Below are positions 17,470 through 26,377 of a DNA stretch of 64,000 nt, one piece after another; the stretch's first letter is position 1, and every line of letters begins with the position of its first letter. The DNA lies in the NCBI RefSeq assembly GCF_000227465.1, contig NC_016047.1, positions 3,886,857 to 3,950,856 on the forward strand, given 5' to 3'. The notes under the pieces are model-generated. The model had not been told where the DNA came from, did not search any database, and worked only from the letters and a program-made list of their open reading frames with translations. The translations under genes and the position numbers were made by a program. This DNA comes from Bacillus spizizenii TU-B-10. GTDB lineage: Bacteria; Bacillota; Bacilli; Bacillales; Bacillaceae.

Positions 17470-19419
17470 TTATTCGGAAATCTTTCTTTCCGTCTCTTTT
17501 ATTTCATCAACACTAATGTAGTAGCCGTTGTCGTATTCGAATGAACGCAGAACCATGCAGAGCAGGACTCCGATCAATCCGACTACGCCCATCCAGTACC
17601 ATTCAAAGACAAGTCCAAAGCCGGCGATACCGAAGGCAACAGACATAAAGAACGGTCTGCCTGAGTTGCTTGGCATATGGATTTTCTTGAATTTGCTTTC
17701 AGGGTATAACTCGATTTTTTCTTCTTTCATATGATGGAATGCATCCTTAGATTTGACTTCAGGAAGCACCGCAAAGTTGTAATGCGGCGGAATCGCAGAA
17801 GAAGTCGCCCAATCAAGACTGCGTCCCACACCCCATGAATCTCCGCTGATTTCACGAGTTGAGTAGCGGAAGCTGTAGTAGATGTTATAGCAAAGGATTA
17901 AGAATCCTACACCCATCATAAAAGCTCCGACAGTTGAAATAAAGTTCAATGTTGTCCAGCCGTCATTCGGTCCGTATGTGTAAATACGGCGAGGCATGCC
18001 TTGAAGCCCCAAGAAATATTGCGGGAAGAAACAAATATTGAACCCGATCATAAAGATCCAGAAGAACCATTTTCCGATTCTTTCGTTCAGCTTGTGGCCG
18101 AACATTTTTGGATACCAGAAAATAAATCCGGCGAAACAAGCAAATACAGTACCTGCGATCAGCACATAGTGGAAGTGAGATACAAGGAAGTACGTATTAT
18201 GGTATTGATAATCCGCTGCTGCCATCGCAAGCATAACCCCTGTAACCCCGCCGATTACGAAGTTAGGAATGAACGCAAGCGCCCACAGCATAGGCGTTGT
18301 AAAGCTGATTCGGCCTTTATACATGGTAAAGAGCCAGTTAAAGATTTTAACCCCGGTCGGAATCGAGATAGCCATTGTCGTAATTGAGAAGAAAGAGTTA
18401 ACGGACGCACTGTTCCCCATTGTGAAGAAGTGGTGAGTCCAAACTAGGAAACTCAATACGGAGATGGCGATAATAGAACCAACCATCGCTGTGTAACCAA
18501 ACAATTGTTTTCTTGCAAAGCTTGAGATAATCTCAGAGAAAATACCGAATGCCGGAAGAATAACGATATATACTTCAGGATGTCCCCAAATCCAGAACAA
18601 GTTTGCCCAAAGCATCGGCATACCGCCTGCTTCCAATGTGAAAAAGTGAGCACCGAACAAACGATCAAATGATAAAAGTGCTAAAGCTACTGTAAGTACA
18701 GGGAACGCAAACACGATAATAACCATTGTGATCAGTGTTGTCCATGTAAACATCGGCATACGCATCAGTGTCATGCCTTTTGTTCTCATTTTTAAGATTG
18801 TTACCATAAAGTTGATCCCTGTCATCAGCGTACCGATACCGGCAATCTGAAGTCCGAGGAGATAGTAGTTCTCACCCGGTCCAGGACTCATGTCATTACT
18901 TGCAAGCGGCATGTAACTTGTCCAGCCTGCGTTCGGAGAACCTCCGATTACGAAAGAAATATTGAAAAGCATTGCTCCTACGAAGAACGTCCAGAAGCTC
19001 AGGTTGTTCAAGTAAGGAAATGCAACGTCGCGAGCACCGATTTGAAGAGGTACAACAACGTTAATAAGACCGATCAAAAACGGCATCGCCATGAAGATGA
19101 TCATGATCGTACCGTGAGTCGTAAAAATTTCATTATAGTGGTTTGAGTCTAAAAAACTGTTATTCGGAAGCGCTAGCTGGGCACGCATCATCAGACCGTC
19201 GACACCGCCGCGGAATAGCATAATTACAGCAGATATAATATACATGATTCCGAGTTTTTTATGGTCAACAGTTGTTATCCATTCAGACCAGAGCCATTTC
19301 CATTTCTTGAAGTAGGTAAGAACAACAATGATGGCAATGGTAGATAGTGCAATGGAAACTTGTGCGCCAAGAATTAATGGGTCACCAGTTACAAAAAATT
19401 CATCCCATTTAAATTTCAT
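17470..19419 (-). CDS. qoxB: Cytochrome aa3 quinol oxidase subunit I
   Basis: The 649-residue catalytic subunit reduces O2 to water at a heme a3-CuB centre and pumps protons. Heme-copper ligands are present: the low-spin heme His in [10 protein letters not shown], CuB ligands in [15 protein letters not shown] (with the cross-linked Tyr) and HHFF, and the heme His pair in SHFHYVL. About 14-15 membrane helices are predicted. It is co-transcribed with qoxA (27-base gap) and qoxCD. This is the main aerobic terminal oxidase of B. subtilis. Confidence 0.97.
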   Translation of the reverse strand: MKFKWDEFFVTGDPLILGAQVSIALSTIAIIVVLTYFKKWKWLWSEWITTVDHKKLGIMYIISAVIMLFRGGVDGLMMRAQLALPNNSFLDSNHYNEIFTTHGTIMIIFMAMPFLIGLINVVVPLQIGARDVAFPYLNNLSFWTFFVGAMLFNISFVIGGSPNAGWTSYMPLASNDMSPGPGENYYLLGLQIAGIGTLMTGINFMVTILKMRTKGMTLMRMPMFTWTTLITMVIIVFAFPVLTVALALLSFDRLFGAHFFTLEAGGMPMLWANLFWIWGHPEVYIVILPAFGIFSEIISSFARKQLFGYTAMVGSIIAISVLSFLVWTHHFFTMGNSASVNSFFSITTMAISIPTGVKIFNWLFTMYKGRISFTTPMLWALAFIPNFVIGGVTGVMLAMAAADYQYHNTYFLVSHFHYVLIAGTVFACFAGFIFWYPKMFGHKLNERIGKWFFWIFMIGFNICFFPQYFLGLQGMPRRIYTYGPNDGWTTLNFISTVGAFMMGVGFLILCYNIYYSFRYSTREISGDSWGVGRSLDWATSSAIPPHYNFAVLPEVKSKDAFHHMKEEKIELYPESKFKKIHMPSNSGRPFFMSVAFGIAGFGLVFEWYWMGVVGLIGVLLCMVLRSFEYDNGYYISVDEIKETERKISE

Positions 19420-19446
19420 GCGGGCTTCCTCCTTTCCTGATCAATA

Positions 19447-20412
19447 TCATTCTTCTGTATCATCAGACTTCTTAAATTCATTTTCTTTTACGTTTTCAAA
19501 CGGATCTGTTTTAGAGTGAGGTGAAACGGCTTGGTAGCCAAGGCGTTTGCGGGCCTCCATCGCGTATTCTGCATCTTGTCCGTGATCAACGTATTTTAAG
19601 TGGGTAGAAGAGAACGTTAATTCGTCCACATTTTCAGGAAGCATTAATTGATCATACTTCTCTTTTGTCAGCTTAGGAGCCTCATTTTGAGTCTTTTTCA
19701 CCCAGCTGTTAAAGTCTTTTTCTGTTACAGCATTCACATCAAACTCTTGGTCGGCAAAATGTTCGCCTGTGAAGTTCGCGTTGCGGCCTTCATAAGTTCC
19801 CACTTCATCAGCCTGTAAGTATTGATCCATCAGCATTCCTGCCATCGCGTATTTTTGTCCTCCAAGCTGAGGAATCCAAAGCGAAGCCATTGAATCTGCA
19901 GATGAAATTTTGAACAAGATCGGGCGGTCGACAGGAATGTTTAAGTAGTTGACCGTTTCAATATCCTGTTCAGGGTAGCTGAATACCCATTTCCAGTCTA
20001 CCGAAGTAGCATAAACAACAAGAGGTTCTTTGTCTTTTGTTGCTTCAGGAGCTTTTTCTAACGAATATATCGTCTGTACGGTTGGCACAGAAAGTGCAAT
20101 GACGATTAAAATTGGGATCACTGTCCAGACTACTTCTAAGAACGTGTTACCGTGAATTTTTGGGTTATAAGATCCATTATCTTTGCCTTTACGGTCGCGG
20201 TATTTTACTAAAATAATGGTAAATAGAACAAAGACAACCCCGACGATAAACAGCATAAATCCGATAGATAACAGGATTAAATCACTTTGCTGTTCAGCTA
20301 CAGGCCCTTTCGGATCTAGTACTGAAGCATTGCTGCATCCCCCAAGGACGAAAACCACAGTTAACAGCGCTAATACAAGTAACGGTTTTAATGCTCTGAA
20401 CAAGAAGATCAC
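19447..20412 (-). CDS. qoxA: Cytochrome aa3 quinol oxidase subunit II, lipoprotein
   Basis: The 321-residue protein has a lipoprotein signal (LALLTVVFVLGGCSN, with the lipid-modified Cys near 26), two membrane helices and an outer cupredoxin domain (about 125-250). The CuA ligands of cytochrome c oxidases are missing, as expected for a quinol oxidase. GTG 20412 is preferred over ATG 20415 because of the spacing from AGGA in AATAGGAAGG. It is the first gene of qoxABCD. Confidence 0.94.
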   Translation of the reverse strand: MIFLFRALKPLLVLALLTVVFVLGGCSNASVLDPKGPVAEQQSDLILLSIGFMLFIVGVVFVLFTIILVKYRDRKGKDNGSYNPKIHGNTFLEVVWTVIPILIVIALSVPTVQTIYSLEKAPEATKDKEPLVVYATSVDWKWVFSYPEQDIETVNYLNIPVDRPILFKISSADSMASLWIPQLGGQKYAMAGMLMDQYLQADEVGTYEGRNANFTGEHFADQEFDVNAVTEKDFNSWVKKTQNEAPKLTKEKYDQLMLPENVDELTFSSTHLKYVDHGQDAEYAMEARKRLGYQAVSPHSKTDPFENVKENEFKKSDDTEE

Positions 20413-20922
20413 CATCCTTCCTATTGATGTAATAAATCTGAAGTGCATACTTCCTCAAAATCTTTTCTCTACTTTGTTATGCTATCAAAAACTTCACTTA
20501 TTAGCTTTATTTTTTTATAAACTTCATCCCATTTTCGCTTAAATGTCATAAAATCGACAAAAATTGCTCCAACTTTATTCACATCTATCGCTTAAGATGA
20601 AAAGTTTCTAGTTATTTCCGCATATAAGTAAAGAAAGATGATGAAGAACTAATTCTGACAAATAAAGGTTTACCACAATAAAAAACTTAGGTCAATCAAA
20701 AGTTTCATTTTGTTAAACTTTCTAGAAAGGAATTATTTTTTCCTTGTCTAGCATCTTTTCACACGGCTACCATTTTAACGCAACCAATTTTGAAAGAAAA
20801 GGCTTATTAAAGCGGCGATATGTTCTGAACTGTTCCCATTTTTTATGAGAGCATCCAATTGTTTATCTTATACAAAAAAGAGGAATGATATAAGCAAATA
20901 AATATAAAATAGGATGTGTTGT
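20413..20922. other. 510-base gap between qoxA and ywzA
   Basis: This AT-rich stretch has no plausible gene on either strand. It must hold the qoxABCD promoter (minus) and the ywzA promoter (plus, see 20861-20886). I see no strong dyad or riboswitch-like structure in it. Confidence 0.6.
20861..20886 (+). promoter_or_regulatory. SigB-like promoter of ywzA
   Basis: GTTTAT (20861-20866), a 14-base spacer and AGGAAT (20881-20886) resemble the SigB consensus GTTTAA-N12..14-GGGWAW and lie about 37 bases before the start. ywzA is, as I recall, a general-stress gene. Confidence 0.55.
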
Positions 20923-21171
20923 ATGATGAGTTTTATTATTTCCCTTATCGTCGCAATTATTATCGGATGGCTTGGCAGCCTGTTTGTTAAAGGAGATATG
21001 CCGGGCGGAATTATCGGGTCTATGATCGCGGGTCTTATCGGTGCGTGGATCGGACACGGGCTGCTGGGTACATGGGGCCCGAACCTAGCCGGATTTGCCA
21101 TTATTCCAGCGGTGATCGGCGCAGCCATTGTTGTATTTCTAGTAAGCCTGTTAGCCAGAAAAAGAGGATAA
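20923..21171 (+). CDS. ywzA: Transglycosylase-associated-like small membrane protein YwzA
   Basis: The 82-residue protein has three hydrophobic segments rich in Gly and Ile: MSFIISLIVAIIIGWLGSLF, GGIIGSMIAGLIGAWIG, and a C-terminal helix ending ARKRG. This is the pattern of the YmgE/GlsB small membrane protein family often linked to envelope stress. ATG 20923 (or 20926) suits the AGGATG ribosome site better than 20914. A SigB-like promoter lies upstream and a terminator at 21181-21210. Biochemical function is unknown. Confidence 0.88.
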   Translation: MMSFIISLIVAIIIGWLGSLFVKGDMPGGIIGSMIAGLIGAWIGHGLLGTWGPNLAGFAIIPAVIGAAIVVFLVSLLARKRG

Positions 21172-21180
21172 AAGTAACAG

Positions 21181-21210
21181 TGCCCAAAGCATCAGCGTTT
21201 TGGGCATTTG
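21181..21210 (+). terminator. Terminator of ywzA
   Basis: TGCCCAAA ... TTTTGGGCA forms a stem followed by TTTGTTTT shortly after the ywzA stop. Confidence 0.82.
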
Positions 21211-21228
21211 TTTTGCAAAAAAATCGGA

Positions 21229-21259
21229 AAAGCCTCAACCCTAACGGTTGAGGCTTTTG
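21229..21259 (-). terminator. Terminator of galKT
   Basis: AAAAGCCTCAACC-CTAAC-GGTTGAGGCTTTT with T runs overlaps the galT stop at 21241. Confidence 0.9.
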
Positions 21260-22782
21260 ACTGGTTTGACGCCTAAATGATCGATAAACCTTCTGAAGGC
21301 CTGTTTTCCTTCCGTTGTCTGTTTAAATACACCGGCGTGTTCAAGAATACGCGCGAATACATGTCCAAGCTCTTCCTTTATGACTAGATCCACATTCTCT
21401 TTTGTTATCGTTCTTTTTTCCATCATCCGAAGAGCCCACTCCTTATGCTTTGCTGTGAGCGGATTTTGTTCTAAAGCGGATTTCGGATCAGCGGAGCATA
21501 GCGCCGCTGCCGTTTCTTTCATTTCTTTCTGTAAACGGCCCGGCAATATCGCCAATCCCATGACCTCAATCAGGCCGATATTTTCTTTTTTAATATGGTG
21601 AACTTCCTGATGAGGATGGAATATTCCTAATGGATGCTCCTCATCTGTCCGATTGTTTCTCAGCACGATATCGAGTTCATACAAGTCTCCCCTGCGTCGC
21701 GCAATCGGAGTGACCGTATTATGGGGCGTATCGCCTGTATAGGCGGCTATGCCGGCTTTTTCATCGGAATACGTTTGCCACGTGCGGAATAGATGATCAG
21801 CAGCTTCGGCGACATGATCCGGTTTGTCTCCTTGGAGCCTGAGCACGGACATTGGCCACTTCACTAAGCCCAGCGACACGCCGGGATAATCATTTAATTC
21901 ATAAACGTCTTCCGCTTCTGCACGCGCCATCGGAAAATCGTGTGCCCCTCCCTGGAAATGATCATGGCTTAGGATGCTGCCGCCGACAATCGGCAGGTCC
22001 GCGTTTGAACCAATAAAATAATGCGGATATTGTCCGAGAAATGACAGCAGCCTTTCAAATGTTTTTCTGCTGATCTCCATCGGTTCATGCTCACCCTTTA
22101 AGACAATGCAATGCTCCGGATAATAGACGTATGGCGAAAACTGCAAGTACCATTGTTCGTCTTTAAGGATGACCGGAATGATTCTGTGGTTTTGGCGGGC
22201 TGGATGATTCACGCTTCCCTCAAACCCAACATTTTCTTTACAAAGCAAACACATTGGGTAATTTGTCTGCGCCTGTTCTTTTGCAGCTGCAATCGCTTTC
22301 GGGTCTTTTTCGGGCTTTGATAGATTAATAGTCATTTCCAACTCGCCATATTCGGTCGGCACCGTCCAATGAACATTTTTGGCGATCCTGTCAGACCGGA
22401 TATAATAGACATCCTCTGAATATTGATAGAATTCCTTTGTGGCCTGTTTTGGGCCGTATAATGCTTTTGTCTCTTCAAACTTGCGTATGACCTCAGACGG
22501 AGCAGGTACGAAACATCCCATCAGCTTTGCGCTGAGCAAGTCACGGTATGTGTCTGTATCCGCTTCCATCCGACCGGTTTCCGCAGCCCATTTGTAAATA
22601 GGAGCAAGCAAATCCGGCAGGCTTTGTGCCTGCTTGATGCAAGTGTGGGAAACCGGCTCGGGGTGTTTGATGTCCAACGCTTCATAAAGGCGGTTTCTCG
22701 TATATTCCCGATCCCAGATCGAAATGAGTTTTCGTTCCAGTCCATACTCCAGCAGCTGTTCCAGATGTTCAATGATACTCAT
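21241..22782 (-). CDS. galT: Galactose-1-phosphate uridylyltransferase (type 2)
   Basis: The 513-residue enzyme exchanges UMP between UDP-glucose and galactose-1-phosphate in the Leloir pathway. It belongs to the longer Bacillota type 2 family, with NYPMCLLCKENVGFEGS (about 175-190, possible metal/nucleotide Cys pair) and SILSHDHFQGGAHDFPMA (about 270), which carries the HxH-like active-site region. It starts 3 bases after galK ends, so the two genes form one operon. Length is normal. Confidence 0.95.
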   Translation of the reverse strand: MSIIEHLEQLLEYGLERKLISIWDREYTRNRLYEALDIKHPEPVSHTCIKQAQSLPDLLAPIYKWAAETGRMEADTDTYRDLLSAKLMGCFVPAPSEVIRKFEETKALYGPKQATKEFYQYSEDVYYIRSDRIAKNVHWTVPTEYGELEMTINLSKPEKDPKAIAAAKEQAQTNYPMCLLCKENVGFEGSVNHPARQNHRIIPVILKDEQWYLQFSPYVYYPEHCIVLKGEHEPMEISRKTFERLLSFLGQYPHYFIGSNADLPIVGGSILSHDHFQGGAHDFPMARAEAEDVYELNDYPGVSLGLVKWPMSVLRLQGDKPDHVAEAADHLFRTWQTYSDEKAGIAAYTGDTPHNTVTPIARRRGDLYELDIVLRNNRTDEEHPLGIFHPHQEVHHIKKENIGLIEVMGLAILPGRLQKEMKETAAALCSADPKSALEQNPLTAKHKEWALRMMEKRTITKENVDLVIKEELGHVFARILEHAGVFKQTTEGKQAFRRFIDHLGVKPVKSLNR

Positions 22783-22785
22783 GTG

Positions 22786-23958
22786 TCATTCCCCCTTTAG
22801 CTCTCTCGCTCCCTCTCCGATATCAGCGACATAAAAATCCGCTTTGAGCCCTGTTTTTTCTTGATATCTGTCTCCAACCTTTTGGATAAAATCATCAACA
22901 AACGCATCTTTTACAATGCTGATGGTGCAGCCGCCGAAGCCCGCTCCCGTCATTCTTGAGCCAATCACACCTTCGTGGTCCCACGCCGCAAACACAAGCT
23001 CATCAAGTTCAAGGCATGTCACTTCATAATCATCCTTCAGTGAAAGGTGGGATTCCTTCATTAACCGCCCGATTTCATCTACATTATTTTCCTTGAACAT
23101 ATGAGCCGTCTTGATAGCACGGTGATTTTCGTATACGGCGTGCTTTGCCCGGCGTCTGTTCGTTTCATTTTGGATCAAGCTGGAATGCGCGTCGAAATCA
23201 GAAGGCTTGATGTCGCCCAGCGAGGCAATATCAAGTGTTTTTTGCAGATCAAGCAAGGCGTCATGGCACTCTTGGCGTCTCGTATTATAGCTTGAGTCTG
23301 CCAATGTCCTTTTTTTGTTCGTGTTCGCGATGACCAGCGCGAGGCCTGAGACATCGAGTTTGCTATATTCATAGTCCAGCGTGTCGCAGTTCAGCAGCAT
23401 CGCATGGTGTTTTTTCCCCATTCCGATTGCAAATTGGTCCATAATCCCGCAATTAACACCGATAAATGTGTTTTCCGCATGCTGCGCCATTTTCACAAGC
23501 TCAAGCGCATCCACTTCAGGATGAAAATAGCTTTGGAGCACAACTCCCATCAGCAATTCAATAGAAGCGGAGGACGACAGTCCCGCTCCGTTTGGAATAT
23601 TCCCTGAAAACACAATGTCAAAGCCATGAGGAACTGAATAGCCCCTTTGCTGAAATTCATAAATGACGCCTTTCGGATAGTTCGCCCAGTCGTCTTCTTT
23701 TTGATAGCGGATGTCGTCAAGGCAGCATTTCTTGATCCCTGCGTCTTTAAAGTTGTCTGAATACATCCGTACAACCCCGTCGTTTCTTTCTGCAACAGCA
23801 GCATATGTACCCATAGTCAGCGCGCACGGAAACACATGCCCGCCGTTATAATCTGTATGTTCCCCAATCAGATTCACTCTTCCAGGTGCGAAAAAAAACC
23901 GTAACCCCTCTTTTTCTCCGAATACACTTGCAAATATCCCCTTTAGCTCTTCCCGCAT
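22786..23958 (-). CDS. galK: Galactokinase
   Basis: The 390-residue GHMP kinase phosphorylates galactose at C1 with ATP. The galactokinase signature GRVNLIGEHTDYNGGHVFP (about 26-45), the ATP motif GNIPNGAGLSSSASIE (about 120-135) and the C-terminal GSRMTGAGFGGCTIS (about 340) are all present. ATG 23958 follows AAAGGTG at a suitable distance. The alternative TTG 23964 is unnecessary. It is the first gene of the galK-galT pair. Confidence 0.96.
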   Translation of the reverse strand: MREELKGIFASVFGEKEGLRFFFAPGRVNLIGEHTDYNGGHVFPCALTMGTYAAVAERNDGVVRMYSDNFKDAGIKKCCLDDIRYQKEDDWANYPKGVIYEFQQRGYSVPHGFDIVFSGNIPNGAGLSSSASIELLMGVVLQSYFHPEVDALELVKMAQHAENTFIGVNCGIMDQFAIGMGKKHHAMLLNCDTLDYEYSKLDVSGLALVIANTNKKRTLADSSYNTRRQECHDALLDLQKTLDIASLGDIKPSDFDAHSSLIQNETNRRRAKHAVYENHRAIKTAHMFKENNVDEIGRLMKESHLSLKDDYEVTCLELDELVFAAWDHEGVIGSRMTGAGFGGCTISIVKDAFVDDFIQKVGDRYQEKTGLKADFYVADIGEGARELKGE

Positions 23959-24042
23959 GTGCAATCACCTTTCATTGTTTTATTTTTTTATTTCCCCTTA
24001 TTTCTTCAGTGAAAACTGTAGATCATACGCTGCTGTCCCCTG

Positions 24043-24447
24043 TTATACCCCTTCCTCTTTTGTCTTTTTAAAGACGAGCCATTTGCTTGCGGCATAGTTA
24101 ACGACAACAATCACCGCGTTGTCGAGTATTTTGGCAAGAGTTTCATTTGTATTGAACTGGCCGACAAGAATGATCATCATGCCTAAATCTATGCCAAGAG
24201 ACAGGACCCGAACGCTGAAAAAGGCAGTGATCTCTTTTATCAGGCTCTGCAGGTCATGTGTTTTTTGCTGAAATACATATAATTTATTTGTTATGTAAGC
24301 AAACAGCACGGACAAAATCCAAGCGGCTATAGTAGCGGCTTTGTAATCCATATTCATGATCTCTACCAATATATAAAAGCTGGCGATGTTCACAATGGTT
24401 GTGAAAACCCCCATAATGATATACATAATCATTTCTCTATACTTCAC
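24043..24447 (-). CDS. ywcD: GtrA/GtcA-family membrane protein (YwcD)
   Basis: The 134-residue protein has four membrane helices of the GtrA-like family: YREMIMYIIMGVFTTIVNI at the start, AWILSVLFAYITNKLYVFQ in the middle and NYAASKWLVFK at the end. Members move or present lipid-linked sugars for wall or teichoic acid glycosylation. Some databases call this gene gtcA. The frame stays open to 24606 inside the TetR gene. GTG 24447 has a GCGAGGA ribosome site and overlaps the ywcC stop (GTGA), so it is probably translationally coupled. Confidence 0.85.
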   Translation of the reverse strand: MKYREMIMYIIMGVFTTIVNIASFYILVEIMNMDYKAATIAAWILSVLFAYITNKLYVFQQKTHDLQSLIKEITAFFSVRVLSLGIDLGMMIILVGQFNTNETLAKILDNAVIVVVNYAASKWLVFKKTKEEGV

Positions 24448-25115
24448 TGATGTTCCTCGCTTCCTGAAAAACTTTTCAAAATTCTTGGGCTCACTTGCTC
24501 TCTGTCCAGAGTAAAAAAAACAGAGAGTGCGTCTAAAAAGCTGCGGAATGTGGCGGGCTGACCCAATACATACGATTGTTTGATGATTCCGTCGAGCACT
24601 GCACATATTATTTTAGCCGTATATTCCGGATCAATACAGGCGTCAATCAGCTTTCTCTCCTTCAGCCACTTAATATATAACGCGTTTTCTTCCACCCACA
24701 ATTCGTACAGCCGGACATAGGCCTTGCATTTCTGAAGGACTTTGTATGTCGGCATATTCATGGCAAATGAGGTAATCTCCCACGACGGCTTATTTATGTA
24801 ATAGGAATAAAGCAGCTCTGCGGCATGTTTTGCAGCCTCGTCCAATGTCAGCGGTTTCACTGAGACCTGCTCCATTTGATCAAGATACCCTATGATGATC
24901 TCTTTTTTCATCTGTCGTTTTTCGAGAAGATGCTGCAGAAAATCCTCCTTGCTGACAAAATGAACATAAAACGCTCCTTTGCTGTACCCGGCTGCTCTGC
25001 TGATATCCTCTACAGAAACCGGATCATACGCTCGGTCAATCAACAAATTCAAGCCAGCGTCTATAAAACTTTGAAATGTTGCTTCTCTTTTCATTTGAAA
25101 TTTGTTTTTTTTCAT
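24444..25115 (-). CDS. ywcC: TetR-family repressor YwcC (SlcC)
   Basis: The 223-residue regulator has an N-terminal TetR HTH (ATFQSFIDAGLNLLIDRAYD, then ISRAAGYSKGAFYVHFVSKED) and a helical ligand-binding part. In B. subtilis YwcC represses the divergent slrA gene, so loss of repression frees SlrA to antagonise SinR and turn on biofilm matrix genes. A dyad at 25252-25269 in the intergenic region is a candidate operator. Its stop overlaps the start of the membrane protein gene ywcD. The inducing ligand is unknown. Confidence 0.92.
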   Translation of the reverse strand: MKKNKFQMKREATFQSFIDAGLNLLIDRAYDPVSVEDISRAAGYSKGAFYVHFVSKEDFLQHLLEKRQMKKEIIIGYLDQMEQVSVKPLTLDEAAKHAAELLYSYYINKPSWEITSFAMNMPTYKVLQKCKAYVRLYELWVEENALYIKWLKERKLIDACIDPEYTAKIICAVLDGIIKQSYVLGQPATFRSFLDALSVFFTLDREQVSPRILKSFSGSEEHQ

Positions 25116-25251
25116 ATTTTTCTCCAGGCGGTATGATTACCCTTATCTTACAACGGATCAATCTTTAGCGGTATTTATTTCTTTGGACGCTTATGCTATT
25201 CGGTTTTCCCGGGGTCATTTTTAATAGGCTGAATGATTTATTTTCATTTAC

Positions 25252-25269
25252 ATACTATCCAGTCAGTAT
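25252..25269. promoter_or_regulatory. Candidate YwcC operator in the ywcC-slrA intergenic region
   Basis: ATACT-ATCCAGTC-AGTAT is an 18-base dyad with CCAGT/ACTGG-type inner bases seen in other Bacillus TetR operators. It lies 136 bases before ywcC and about 200 before slrA. It is the only clear dyad I see in this 352-base gap. Confidence 0.5.
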
Positions 25270-25467
25270 TTAATTGTTTATTATTATAAATAAGATTCAT
25301 TGGTTATATTAGTCATTTTTTTAGGGAATAGGTAGGTGGTTTTTCCTTCAGTTTGTGAACACCGAGCAACTATGTGTGAAATTTGTTGTACTCGCCTCAT
25401 CATCGCGCCGGCTCATCTTTATTGCCCGCATGTTGCAGGAAAACATTTTATACAATTGGAGGTTACT

Positions 25468-25626
25468 ATGAAAACTCATGTTAAAAAAGATTTGGACAAA
25501 GATTGGCATATGTTAATGCAAGAAGCTAGATCCATTGGGTTAGGCATTCGTGATGTGAGGCAGTTTTTAGAATCTGAGACAGCATTGAGAAAGAATAATC
25601 ACAAAAAAACCGTCCGCCAAGACTAA
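25468..25626 (+). CDS. slrA: SlrA, SinR antagonist (biofilm switch)
   Basis: The 52-residue protein is a SinI-like antagonist. The segment KDWHMLMQEARSIGLGIRDV followed by RQFLES is the dimerisation helix hook that pairs with SinR/SlrR. The longer frame from 25336 is ignored because ATG 25468 follows TTGGAGG at 5 bases and gives MKTHVKKDLD, the SlrA start I remember. It is divergent from its repressor gene ywcC. When made, it frees matrix genes from SinR. Confidence 0.93.
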   Translation: MKTHVKKDLDKDWHMLMQEARSIGLGIRDVRQFLESETALRKNNHKKTVRQD

Positions 25627-26068
25627 TCCGAACAGGCGGATCTATTACCTCTGGCTTTTCTATCATCTGATCTGAGTTTTCACCATTTCCTCTATTCGAA
25701 AGCGATTGCTGCGCCGAGCTTGAGGACAAACGGTGTGTCAGCTAACATACGACAGACAGCCGGTGATGCAATCACCTCTTGGCACATGCATTGTCATAAA
25801 GAGGTGATGCGAACATCTATTAACCGGGCTCTGGTAAACAGCAGCTTTGCTGAGAACAAGCTGCATTCGGTGAGGTTTTGAAAGCAAACGCGTTTTATAC
25901 GCTGCCGAGCTGGAAAACCTTCGCCTGTCTTTATACCTCTATGTTCACCTCTTCACGACTTCCTTCTTTTTTCATCCTCCAGATGTTATTCAGCATAAAT
26001 CAGACTTTCAGTACATACCTATTGGTGTACCTTTTTGCTTACGTTTAGCGAATAAAAGGAGGAAAGCC
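25627..26068. other. 442-base gap between slrA and ywcB, with an inverted repeat
   Basis: No gene is supported on either strand. The clearest structure is ATCACCTCTT (25771-25780) with its exact complement AAGAGGTGAT (25799-25808), an 18-base loop apart and without a T run, so it is not an ordinary terminator. The right end must contain the ywcBA promoter. Confidence 0.5.
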
Positions 26069-26377
26069 ATGTACAAAGCTGATTACAAACAGATTGCTGC
26101 AACGCCGTCTTTTCAAGCTTTTTTAAAGCAGAAACGCGCTTTTATTGTTCCTTCAGCGATTTTCTTTTTTGTCTTTTATTTTTCACTTCCTGTTTTGACG
26201 TCTTATTTCACCTTTTTGAATGCACCGGCCATTGGAGCTGTTTCATGGGCTTGGCTGTTTGCCATCGCCCAATTCGCCATGACTTGGATACTGAGTACGG
26301 TGTATTCCCGAAGGGCGGCTCATTTCGATCGGTATGTAAGCGCTTTAAAGGAAGATCTGAAGGGTGAACAGACATGA
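26069..26377 (+). CDS. ywcB: DUF485 membrane protein YwcB, partner of a solute symporter
   Basis: The 102-residue protein has two membrane segments with the DUF485 pattern (SFQAFLKQKRAFIVPSAIFFF, then AWLFAIAQFAMTWILSTVY). Such proteins are regularly encoded just before acetate-type sodium:solute symporters. It overlaps ywcA by four bases (ATGA). It follows a good AAAGGAGG ribosome site. Its molecular role beside the symporter is unknown. Confidence 0.9.
   Translation: MYKADYKQIAATPSFQAFLKQKRAFIVPSAIFFFVFYFSLPVLTSYFTFLNAPAIGAVSWAWLFAIAQFAMTWILSTVYSRRAAHFDRYVSALKEDLKGEQT

Noticed and set aside
25741-25830. tRNA-like or terminator-like fold around the 10-bp inverted repeat
   Set aside because: There is no T run, no CCA or GTTC loop pattern and no cloverleaf. 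Kept only as an unexplained repeat.
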